Source: an uncultured Pelagibacteraceae bacterium
GTDB taxonomy: Bacteria > Pseudomonadota > Alphaproteobacteria > Pelagibacterales > Pelagibacteraceae
Assembly: GCA_902627565.1 (NCBI GenBank)
Contig: CACOJM010000003.1
Location: 29,944 to 93,943, forward strand
Length of the DNA stretch: 64,000 bases
Direction: 5' to 3'
Positions within the stretch are counted from its first letter, which is position 1. Every line of letters begins with the position of its first letter. Positions 17,914 to 25,456 of the stretch are shown here, in pieces. Below the pieces are notes generated by a model that saw nothing but the letters and a program-made list of their open reading frames with translations, searched no databases and was not told where the DNA came from. Made by a program: the position numbers and the translations under genes.

Positions 17914-19365
17914 ATGAATAAGATTAATTGGAATTTTGATAATACTTATTTTAATTTATCAAGCTCCTTTAAAGAAGATATAAATCCTGTTCCTGTAAAA
18001 AACCCTGAATTAATTATACTTAATAAAAGATTAGCATCATCATTAAATTTAGATTTTTCATTAATTAGTAATAAAGAGCTATCTAAAATTTTTTCTGGAA
18101 ACACATTACCTGAGGGGAGTAATTCAATTGCTCAAGCTTACGCCGGTCATCAGTTTGGACACTTTACAATGCTTGGTGACGGTCGAGCAGTTTTAATCGG
18201 TGAGCATACAACTAAATCAAATAAAAAATATGATATTCAATTTAAAGGGTCAGGCAAAACTGCATTCTCAAGAAATGGTGACGGAAGAGCTGCGCTAGGA
18301 CCAATGTTAAGAGAGTACATAATTAGTGAGGCAATGCATAATCTGAATATTCCTACAACAAGAAGTTTAGCTGTTGTTAAAACTGGTGAAAATGTAATTA
18401 GAGAAACATCACTACAGGGAGCAATACTTACAAGAGTAGCTTTAAGTCATATAAGGGTTGGAACTTTTCAATATATTGCAGCTAGAAAGAAAAAGGATGA
18501 ATTAGAATTACTCTTAAATTATGTAATTCAAAGACATTATCCAGATATTCAAAATTCTAAAAATAAACCGTTAGATCTTTTAAAAGTAATTTTAGAAAAA
18601 CAAGTTGATCTTGTTGTCAATTGGATGAGAGTTGGTTTTATTCACGGTGTAATGAATACTGACAATATGAGCATCTCAGGCGAAACAATTGATTATGGAC
18701 CTTGTGCCTTTATGGATAATTATGATCCAAAAACTGTATTTAGCTCAATTGATCAAATGGGTAGATACGCTTATTGTAATCAACCAGTCATTACAAAATG
18801 GAATTTATCTAGATTTGCAGAATGTTTAATTCCATTAATAGATAAAGATCAAAATAAATCTATCGAGCTTGCAACTGAAATAATTGATTCTTTTGAAAAA
18901 AAATATGAGGAAAAGTGGCTTAATATGATGAGAGATAAATTAGGTTTAATTGGTGAAGATGATAAAGATAAATTATTAATTCTTGATTTGCTCACTTGGA
19001 TGCATCAAAAAAAATTAGATTACACTAACACTTTTTGTTTATTAATGAATTTTGAAATAGAAAAAAAAGAAATTTTTGAAGATAATATTTTTCTTGATTG
19101 GAAAAAAAGATGGCAAGAAAGGTTGAAAATTAACAAAAATACTCCTGAAAAATACATAAAACTAATGAGAAGCGTTAATCCTATCGTAATACCAAGAAAC
19201 CATAAAGTGGAAGAAGTTTTAAATGAGGCAAATAGAGATAATATAAAACCACTAGTCAAACTTTTAGAAATTTTAAGTAACCCATATTCTGAACAAAAAA
19301 ATATAATTGACTATCAAATGCCCTCTTATACAAAAGAAAAATACCAAACTTTTTGTGGAACTTAA
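17914..19365 (+). CDS. selO: SelO family protein AMPylase (YdiU)
   Basis: SelO is a pseudokinase-fold enzyme that transfers AMP from ATP to protein hydroxyl groups; in bacteria and mitochondria it is tied to redox balance. The 483-residue protein shows AQAYAGHQFGHF (73-84), LGDGRAVLIGE, FKGSGKTAFSRNGDGRAALG (110-129), HGVMNTDNMSISG (244-256) and DYGPCAFMD (260-268). Cys264 and Cys481 near the end match the positions of the regulatory disulfide in E. coli SelO. The ATG lies immediately after the upstream terminator, with no ribosome site; the family's usual WNFDNTY start follows it, so the start looks right. Confidence 0.88.
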   Translation: MNKINWNFDNTYFNLSSSFKEDINPVPVKNPELIILNKRLASSLNLDFSLISNKELSKIFSGNTLPEGSNSIAQAYAGHQFGHFTMLGDGRAVLIGEHTTKSNKKYDIQFKGSGKTAFSRNGDGRAALGPMLREYIISEAMHNLNIPTTRSLAVVKTGENVIRETSLQGAILTRVALSHIRVGTFQYIAARKKKDELELLLNYVIQRHYPDIQNSKNKPLDLLKVILEKQVDLVVNWMRVGFIHGVMNTDNMSISGETIDYGPCAFMDNYDPKTVFSSIDQMGRYAYCNQPVITKWNLSRFAECLIPLIDKDQNKSIELATEIIDSFEKKYEEKWLNMMRDKLGLIGEDDKDKLLILDLLTWMHQKKLDYTNTFCLLMNFEIEKKEIFEDNIFLDWKKRWQERLKINKNTPEKYIKLMRSVNPIVIPRNHKVEEVLNEANRDNIKPLVKLLEILSNPYSEQKNIIDYQMPSYTKEKYQTFCGT

Positions 19366-20469
19366 TTAAAGAACGTAAGGCTCTGGTCTAGCTTTTTTTC
19401 CTAAAACTCTTTCAACTGCCATATTTGAGATATCTATTGACTGATATGCGCCAGTTGTAATTAATTCAGTAAGTGCTCTGCCTATCCCTGGGGCTTGCAT
19501 TAAACCTCTTCCTGTAAATCCTGTTGCTAAATAGACATTATCAAACTTTGGATGTTTTCCTACAACAGCATTGTTATCTAATCGATTACAGTCATAATAT
19601 CCTGCCCATCCTCCAGTTAATTTTAATTCTTCCATTGCAGGTATCCTATGTGCTAGCGCAGGCCAAACAAGTTCCTCAAAATCATCCCAAGCTGGCTCAA
19701 GATCTTTTGCATCAAATACTGACTTAGGTGATCCTGCTAAATATTCTTTTCCTTCAGGTCTCCAATAAACTCCTGTTGTTAAATCACCTGTTAGTGGCAT
19801 TTCAGGAATATGCTTAGGACATTTTACTCTAAACACAGTATGTTTTTGAGGCTCTACTGGAATGTCCTCTAAAAGTTCTTTAGTCCAACATCCTGCTGCT
19901 GAAATAATTGTTTTGGCTTTTATTTCAGAGAGTGTTTTAACCTCACCTTTAACGAATTCAGCACCAAGTTCCATTGCTTTACTTTTAAGCGCGCCATGAA
20001 ACATAAATGGATCAATCCACCCTTCACTTTGATTATCTGTAAAAGTTGCAGTCTCAATTCCTTCATTATTAATATATGGAAAAAATTTTGTTAATTCAGA
20101 TCCTTTAATATTTTTTGTTCCAGCCTCGCATGCTTTATGATTCTCTAAAGCCTTATATTGTTCCTCTGCATGTTCAGGTCCAAACATTAAAAGGTAACCA
20201 TTTGTAACCATACTTGCAGTCGGTTTAGGATTTTTTTCAGTTTTTAACAATTCAGGTATCTGAAAAATAAACTCTCTTGCAAATTTACCTAATAAAATAT
20301 TTTCTGTTTGAAAAAATTGTCTTCTAAATCCACCTAATGATAATGGAAATGAGGCAGTTTTATATGTAGGGTCTCTTTCAATAACTTTAACTTTTCTACC
20401 TTCTTTAGACATAAAATAAGCAGTAGCTGTACCAATAATACCTCCACCAATTATTACAACATCATCCAT
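19366..20469 (-). CDS. DAO family FAD-dependent amino-acid/sarcosine oxidase-like protein
   Basis: This 367-residue flavoprotein begins with an ADP-binding motif (VVIIGGGIIGTATAYFMS) and has the DAO-fold order: a flavin contact region SFPLSLGGFRRQ near residue 42, a second AMP-binding strand near 185 (TIISAAGCWTKEL), and a C-terminal VYLATGFTGRGLMQAPGIGR. The family includes sarcosine, dimethylglycine and glycine oxidases; the exact substrate is not clear. Creatinase about 6 kb away yields sarcosine and gcvTHP uses glycine, so an N-methylglycine substrate is reasonable but inferred. It follows tspO by one base and ends directly against selO. Confidence 0.78.
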   Translation of the reverse strand: MDDVVIIGGGIIGTATAYFMSKEGRKVKVIERDPTYKTASFPLSLGGFRRQFFQTENILLGKFAREFIFQIPELLKTEKNPKPTASMVTNGYLLMFGPEHAEEQYKALENHKACEAGTKNIKGSELTKFFPYINNEGIETATFTDNQSEGWIDPFMFHGALKSKAMELGAEFVKGEVKTLSEIKAKTIISAAGCWTKELLEDIPVEPQKHTVFRVKCPKHIPEMPLTGDLTTGVYWRPEGKEYLAGSPKSVFDAKDLEPAWDDFEELVWPALAHRIPAMEELKLTGGWAGYYDCNRLDNNAVVGKHPKFDNVYLATGFTGRGLMQAPGIGRALTELITTGAYQSIDISNMAVERVLGKKARPEPYVL

Positions 20470-20470
20470 A

Positions 20471-20938
20471 CTAATTTAAAATGTATAAGTTAAAATTTAA
20501 AAATAGTGCATAGCAAGTCCAAAGTAAATATGGAATCATTAAGCAAGTGCTTACATAATTGACACGTTTAAATCTAATTATAAGAATAATTATCAAAATT
20601 ATAAGAATCACTATTACTATAAGAGCCAACAAAATTTGATGTAATCCAAAAAAAACAATACTCCAAGTTGTATTAAATACTATATGAATAAAATAAATGT
20701 AAACTGTATTCATATTTCTATTTTTGCTATGCCAATAAAACCAAATTGCTAACGTCATCATTAAATATAAAGTTGTCCAAACAGGCGCAAAAACCCAGTC
20801 AGGTGGATTAAAATTTGATTTCATAAGCTGTGAATACCAGGGTTCTTTAAAACGAATTGTCGTCATTCCACCAATAAATGATGCTGAATAAGTGATAATA
20901 AAAAATAGAAAAAATGATATAAATTTATTTTTTAACAT
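20471..20938 (-). CDS. tspO: TspO/MBR family membrane protein
   Basis: This is a five-helix membrane protein of 155 residues with the TspO core: FIGGMTTIRFKEPWY, FNPPDWVFAPVWTTLYLMM and a Trp/Tyr-rich later half. TspO proteins bind porphyrins and in Rhodobacter adjust photosynthesis genes to oxygen. The frame is open upstream to 20956, but the ATG at 20938 (MLKNKFISF) is preferred because the longer form would run into the divergent promoter. A TATAAT at 20945-20950 on this strand lies 6 bases before that ATG, so the message may be leaderless. It sits one base before the DAO-family oxidase. Confidence 0.82.
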   Translation of the reverse strand: MLKNKFISFFLFFIITYSASFIGGMTTIRFKEPWYSQLMKSNFNPPDWVFAPVWTTLYLMMTLAIWFYWHSKNRNMNTVYIYFIHIVFNTTWSIVFFGLHQILLALIVIVILIILIIILIIRFKRVNYVSTCLMIPYLLWTCYALFLNFNLYILN

Positions 20939-20943
20939 ATTAG

Positions 20944-20950
20944 TATTATA
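20944..20950. promoter_or_regulatory. Shared divergent -10 element between tspO and the SDR gene
   Basis: The sequence TATTATA at 20944-20950 reads TATTAT on the plus strand and TATAAT on the minus strand. It lies 13 bases before the SDR ATG at 20963 and 6 bases before the tspO ATG at 20938. No good -35 is visible on either side. One -10 element facing both ways would make the two genes compete for polymerase. Confidence 0.4.
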
Positions 20951-20962
20951 CATCACTATAAA

Positions 20963-21724
20963 ATGAATAAAAAAACTATTTGGATAACTGGTGGGAGCAC
21001 AGGTATTGGTAAGGCTGTAGCAATAAAATTTGCGTCTAAAGGATGGAATGTTGCAATTTCAGCAAGAAGAGAAAATCTTCTTAAAGAAATCTCAGATAAA
21101 AATGAAAATATCCATGGATTTCCGCTAGATGTGACTGATAGATCAAAATGTAAAGAAGTTTTTAAAAAAATAAGGGACGAATTTCAAAGTATTGATATAT
21201 GTTTTTTTTCTACTGGAACATGGAATCCAAAAAAAGAGAGAGATATTGACGTTGAACAAATAGAGGATGTATTTAAAGTTAATTTTTTTGGAACATTAAA
21301 TACTATCAAAGCTGTAGAGGAATATTTTAAAAATAAGCGAGAAGGAATTATTACTATTGTTTCATCTATAGCTGGATATAGAGGTCTGCCAAATTCAACT
21401 GGTTATGGACCATCCAAGTCAGCATTAAATAATTTAGCTGAAAGTTTATATTTTGATTTTAAAAGATCTAATGTGCGAGTTTGCCTAGTATCACCTGGAT
21501 TTATCAAAACACCTATGACTGATAAAAATGATTTTAAAATGCCATTTTTAAAAACTACAGATTATGCAGCTGAGAAAATATACGATGGTTTAATAAATAA
21601 GAATATTTTTGAAATTCATTTTCCAAAGACTCTGACTTTAATACTTAAGCTACTTAGTTTTTTACCAAGTAAAATTTATTTTGCTTTGGTAGGTAAAATG
21701 ACTAAATATCAAAAAAAAGATTAA
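20963..21724 (+). CDS. Short-chain dehydrogenase/reductase
   Basis: This 253-residue SDR has the nucleotide motif GGSTGIGKAVA (residues 10-20), a VSSIAG strand, and the YGPSK active-site motif, followed by VSPGFIKTPMT. It should reduce or oxidise a hydroxyl/keto group using NAD(P). It converges on the DUF3833-CFAS-DUF1365-oxidase block, overlapping DUF3833 by 4 bases. SDRs of this type occur in the same block in other proteobacteria, so a lipid substrate is the best guess. The last 40 residues form a hydrophobic helix that may hold it at the membrane. Confidence 0.82.
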   Translation: MNKKTIWITGGSTGIGKAVAIKFASKGWNVAISARRENLLKEISDKNENIHGFPLDVTDRSKCKEVFKKIRDEFQSIDICFFSTGTWNPKKERDIDVEQIEDVFKVNFFGTLNTIKAVEEYFKNKREGIITIVSSIAGYRGLPNSTGYGPSKSALNNLAESLYFDFKRSNVRVCLVSPGFIKTPMTDKNDFKMPFLKTTDYAAEKIYDGLINKNIFEIHFPKTLTLILKLLSFLPSKIYFALVGKMTKYQKKD

Positions 21725-22269
21725 TCTTTAACAAACACAACTGTTAATTCAGCTACTTTGAAACCAAATTTAGTCATGGTTGCTTTATTAATAGCAACAC
21801 GCTCATCTTGCTTGAATATCCAGTCATCAAAAGTAATTTTCATTTCCTTTCCTTTTACTGGAACTAAAAGTACATATTCAAACTTAAATGCTGGCCCATA
21901 AGAATAACCTTTTGCTTTTCCGACAACATCACCCGCTGTTCCCTCATAATTATTTTCATCAATTTTATTTATTTGCCATTGTCTAGTTTGAATTTCACCA
22001 TCATCCCAATTAAATTTTTCATCAAGAATGAGTTGTTTACCGTCCCATTTTCCATCTAAATCAGCAGAAAATTGCCTTAAAACTTTTCCAGATCTATTTT
22101 GAAGAACGCCCCATGCTTTAACATTTCCTGATAAATATTCCTCAATAATCAATCTTGGTTCTTTACTTTTAAAATCTTCCGGTTTCATAGAACTATTATT
22201 TGAACAACTTGTAATTAATAATATAGAAATTATCAATAAAATTGATTGAATTAATTTTATGTTAGGCAT
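21721..22269 (-). CDS. DUF3833 family lipoprotein
   Basis: This 182-residue protein starts with a lipoprotein signal (LLISILLITSC, lipid-bearing Cys at about residue 22). The rest is rich in beta strands, with repeats such as GVLQNRSGKVLRQFSADLDG and KFEYVLLVPV that mark DUF3833. The function is unknown. In many marine proteobacteria it travels with CFAS, DUF1365 and a flavin amine oxidase, as here, and may carry or bind the modified lipid. It is the last gene of the minus-strand block and starts 13 bases after the CFAS gene. Confidence 0.78.
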   Translation of the reverse strand: MPNIKLIQSILLIISILLITSCSNNSSMKPEDFKSKEPRLIIEEYLSGNVKAWGVLQNRSGKVLRQFSADLDGKWDGKQLILDEKFNWDDGEIQTRQWQINKIDENNYEGTAGDVVGKAKGYSYGPAFKFEYVLLVPVKGKEMKITFDDWIFKQDERVAINKATMTKFGFKVAELTVVFVKD

Positions 22270-22282
22270 TATTCTCCTTCAT

Positions 22283-23461
22283 TTATTTATTTTGAATTGA
22301 AAATTGAATTAAGTCTATATTTTTTGATTTAAAACCAGCTTCGCAATAGCACAAATAAAACTCCCACATTTTTTTAAAAGTTGAGTCAAAACCTTGATTC
22401 TTAATTTCATACCATCTTTTATTAAATTCGTTTCTCCATAAAGATAGTGTATTAGAATAATGATCTGCATAAGAATTATATGATCTTATACTTAGATCAT
22501 TATCGGATACGTGTTTATTAATAGTATTTTTACTTGGAAGAAATCCTCCTGGAAAAATATATTTTTGAATAAAATCTTGTTTGTTTTTATATCTATCAAA
22601 CAAACTATCATCAATTGTAATCGCTTGAATAGCAGCGGTACCACTATTTGACAAATTTTCTTTTATAGTTTTAAAATAATTTTGTAAATAATTTTTTCCA
22701 ACTGCTTCGATCATCTCTATTGAGGCTATTGAATTATATTTATCCTTTAAATCTCTATAATCTTTAATTTGAATATTAACTTTTTCATTTAAGCCACATC
22801 TATAAATTCTTTTTTTAGCATACTCGTATTGTTTTTTAGAAATAGTTATACAATCCAACTTTACGTCATATTTTTTTCCTAAATATTCAGCAAACCCTCC
22901 CCAACCACATCCGATTTCCAAAACTTTATCTCCATTCTTAGGTTTAATTAAATTAATTAATTTTTGATATTTGTTATTTTGAGCATCAGATAAATCCTGG
23001 CTCTTTTCCTCAAAAATTGCACTTGAATAAGTCAAAGTTTTATCAAGCCAAATTGAAAAAAATTCATTTCCTAAGTCATAATGTTTTGCAATATTTTTTT
23101 TACTTCTACTTTTTGTATTCTTGATTAAAGTATTTTTCAAAAAATTTATTATTGGAAAATCCAATAACCCTGAGAATTTATAAATTATCTTAATATTTCT
23201 AGCGGTAATTTCAATTAAGTTTGATAAATTATTTGTTTCAAATTCATCTCTCATATACGACTCAGCGAAACCAATGCTCCCACCTCTGATCAAATTAAAA
23301 GTAAAATTTGGTTTTTTAATTTTTATGTGAGCTTTTAAAGAATGATCTGAATTCCCAATTTTTATTAATTCACCTTTGGTATTTTCTATTTCTAAATATC
23401 CAGCATCAATTTCCTCTAAAATCTTGAATACAATCTTGTCCGAAATGCTGTACAAATTCAT
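22283..23461 (-). CDS. Cyclopropane-fatty-acyl-phospholipid synthase family methyltransferase
   Basis: This 392-residue SAM-dependent enzyme acts on double bonds in membrane lipid acyl chains. It has the CFAS motif HYDLGNEFFSIWLDKTLTYSSA (from residue 127), the SAM site VLEIGCGWGGFAEYLG (180-195) and SIEMIEAVG near 250. True CFA synthase makes cyclopropane rings; a near relative in Rhodobacter instead methylates the chain toward furan fatty acids. The company of DUF1365, a flavin oxidase and DUF3833 favours the latter kind of role, by inference. It overlaps the DUF1365 gene by one base. Confidence 0.85.
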   Translation of the reverse strand: MNLYSISDKIVFKILEEIDAGYLEIENTKGELIKIGNSDHSLKAHIKIKKPNFTFNLIRGGSIGFAESYMRDEFETNNLSNLIEITARNIKIIYKFSGLLDFPIINFLKNTLIKNTKSRSKKNIAKHYDLGNEFFSIWLDKTLTYSSAIFEEKSQDLSDAQNNKYQKLINLIKPKNGDKVLEIGCGWGGFAEYLGKKYDVKLDCITISKKQYEYAKKRIYRCGLNEKVNIQIKDYRDLKDKYNSIASIEMIEAVGKNYLQNYFKTIKENLSNSGTAAIQAITIDDSLFDRYKNKQDFIQKYIFPGGFLPSKNTINKHVSDNDLSIRSYNSYADHYSNTLSLWRNEFNKRWYEIKNQGFDSTFKKMWEFYLCYCEAGFKSKNIDLIQFSIQNK

Positions 23462-24219
23462 TAATTCTCAAAAGTAATATTATTTTTAATTTTTAATCTT
23501 TTTTTTATAAATCTTATTCCTTTAATCCATAATTTAAACGCTTCAAAATGTATCGCTGAAATAATCTTAAATGTCATTAATGGATGTTTTAAATATGATT
23601 TAATCAACTCTGAGCTTGTAAAATCTACTCTTTTACCATCTTGGGAAGCATACAATATTTTTTCATTTGATTGATATTGATCAATTATAACCGATATTTT
23701 TTCTGCAGGTTTTAATATTCTAAAAAAATAGTTACAATCCATTTCAATAAATGGTGAAACATGAAATTTTTTTTCACAATTATGTTGTAAAAGACTATTA
23801 TTTTCTACTCTAAATATATAGGTATGTTGTTCTCCAAATGTATTTTTCACCTCGTAAAGTATTGAAACTAATTTTTCATTAATATCATAAACATAAAAAA
23901 CACTAAGAGGATTAAAAACGTAACCTAAAATTCTTGGATAACATAAAAGCTTAATCTTAATATTTTCAGTATTTAAACCATTTTTGTTTAAATTTTTTTT
24001 AACCCATTCAACAATTGAGGAACCATCTCTTTCACCATGATCTTTATCAAAAAAACTTATTAAGTTAAATTTATTATAAGAAAAGTAATTAATTTTTTTA
24101 TCTAAAATATCTAATTCTGATAAATCAATCAAAAGTGAAAATACTCTATATTTAAAGAAATGTATTTTGGGCTTAAATCTTTTGTGAATTACAGTGCCGT
24201 TATAAATAGAACTAGTCAT
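23461..24219 (-). CDS. DUF1365 family protein
   Basis: This protein of about 252 residues has the DUF1365 start YNGTVIHKRFKPKIHFFKYRVF, with RILGYVFNPLSVFYVYD in the middle and FHVSPFIEMDCNYFFR later. The frame is open to 24240; the ATG at 24219 is chosen because family similarity starts there and it overlaps the upstream stop by only 8 bases. The biochemical role is unknown; the family is nearly always beside CFAS-like methyltransferases and COG2907 oxidases. A part in tailoring lipid acyl chains is inferred from that link. Confidence 0.78.
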   Translation of the reverse strand: MTSSIYNGTVIHKRFKPKIHFFKYRVFSLLIDLSELDILDKKINYFSYNKFNLISFFDKDHGERDGSSIVEWVKKNLNKNGLNTENIKIKLLCYPRILGYVFNPLSVFYVYDINEKLVSILYEVKNTFGEQHTYIFRVENNSLLQHNCEKKFHVSPFIEMDCNYFFRILKPAEKISVIIDQYQSNEKILYASQDGKRVDFTSSELIKSYLKHPLMTFKIISAIHFEAFKLWIKGIRFIKKRLKIKNNITFEN

Positions 24220-25450
24220 TAAGGTTTTTAAGCATTTCAATAGATGATTTTATTCCATCTTCATGAAAACCGTAACCAAAATAACTACCACAAAAAAGAA
24301 TATTTCTTTTATTTTGTAAATTGTGAAGCTCATTTTGATGATCTAGAGCAGATTGATCAAAATATGGGTGGGTAAATTTAACTTTTTTTAATATTTTTGA
24401 CTGATCAATTTCAAAATAAGGATTTAACGTAAGGAATATATTCTCATCACACTTTAAATTTTGTAATAAATTTAACCAATAAGTTATTGAACTTTTGTTA
24501 ATTTCGTCTTTTTTTAATGATGAATTCCATGAACTCCATGTTTTCTTATTATTTGGCATTGCTTTCTTATCTGTGTGAATGTAGGCAATATTTTCTCTAT
24601 AATTAAATTTTGACAAAATTTCTTTTTCTTCGTTGGTTGGATTATCAATTATAGATAAAGCTTCATCAGCATGTGTCGCTATAACAACTTTATCGTAATT
24701 AAAAAACTCACTTTCTCCACCATAATATAAATCTATACCTGAGGATTTACTTTTAATTTTCTTAATAGCATAATTTTTAAAATGCTCTCCACTTATTTTA
24801 GAAAGAATATTTTGCACATACGATCTACTTCTATTTGAAACTGTAAACCATTCAGGTCTATTCTTTAATTTAAATAATCCATGATTTTGGAAAAATCTTA
24901 AAAAAAAATTTAATGGCATTTGATTTGCTTCATAAGGGGGCATAGACCAAATGGCAGAAACCATTGGAATTAAGTGATAATTTATAAATTCCTTTGAGAG
25001 TTTTTCTTTCTCTAAAAAATTACCAAGTGTTATATTTCCATTAAATTTATCAAAATTATCACACTTTTTATAAAAATGAATTATATCATAAAACATTCTT
25101 AGGAATTTTGGATTAAATAAATTAAATCTGTTTGCAAAAATTCCATCTAATCCTTTACCACAATACTCAAACGTAGTATTTCTCAATGAAACAGAGAAAG
25201 ACATATCACTTTTTTCTATTTCAATTTTATTTTCATTAAAAAATTTAACTAAATTTGGATATGTTTTAAAATTAAAAACAATAAATCCAATATCTACGGC
25301 GATCTTTTTAGTGCCAATATTAAGATCTATTGTATGGGAATGACCTCCAAAATGATTTTCTTTTTCAAATAAATCAACTTGGTGGTTTTTTGAAAGATAG
25401 TATGCTGCACTTAGACCTGATATTCCTGAGCCAACTACAGCAATTTTCAT
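24212..25450 (-). CDS. FAD-dependent amine-oxidase-like protein (COG2907)
   Basis: This 412-residue flavoprotein starts with IAVVGSGISGLSAAYYLS, a dinucleotide-binding motif, then HFGGHSHTIDL, typical of the NAD/FAD-binding COG2907 group. A C-terminal FCGSYFGYGFHEDGI contacts the flavin in relatives. The name amine oxidase reflects fold only; in this gene block it probably oxidises or desaturates a lipid chain. It starts only 6 bases after the gcvP stop on the same strand, with no terminator between, so it may be transcribed with the gcv operon. Confidence 0.8.
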   Translation of the reverse strand: MKIAVVGSGISGLSAAYYLSKNHQVDLFEKENHFGGHSHTIDLNIGTKKIAVDIGFIVFNFKTYPNLVKFFNENKIEIEKSDMSFSVSLRNTTFEYCGKGLDGIFANRFNLFNPKFLRMFYDIIHFYKKCDNFDKFNGNITLGNFLEKEKLSKEFINYHLIPMVSAIWSMPPYEANQMPLNFFLRFFQNHGLFKLKNRPEWFTVSNRSRSYVQNILSKISGEHFKNYAIKKIKSKSSGIDLYYGGESEFFNYDKVVIATHADEALSIIDNPTNEEKEILSKFNYRENIAYIHTDKKAMPNNKKTWSSWNSSLKKDEINKSSITYWLNLLQNLKCDENIFLTLNPYFEIDQSKILKKVKFTHPYFDQSALDHQNELHNLQNKRNILFCGSYFGYGFHEDGIKSSIEMLKNLND

Positions 25451-25456
25451 TAAATA

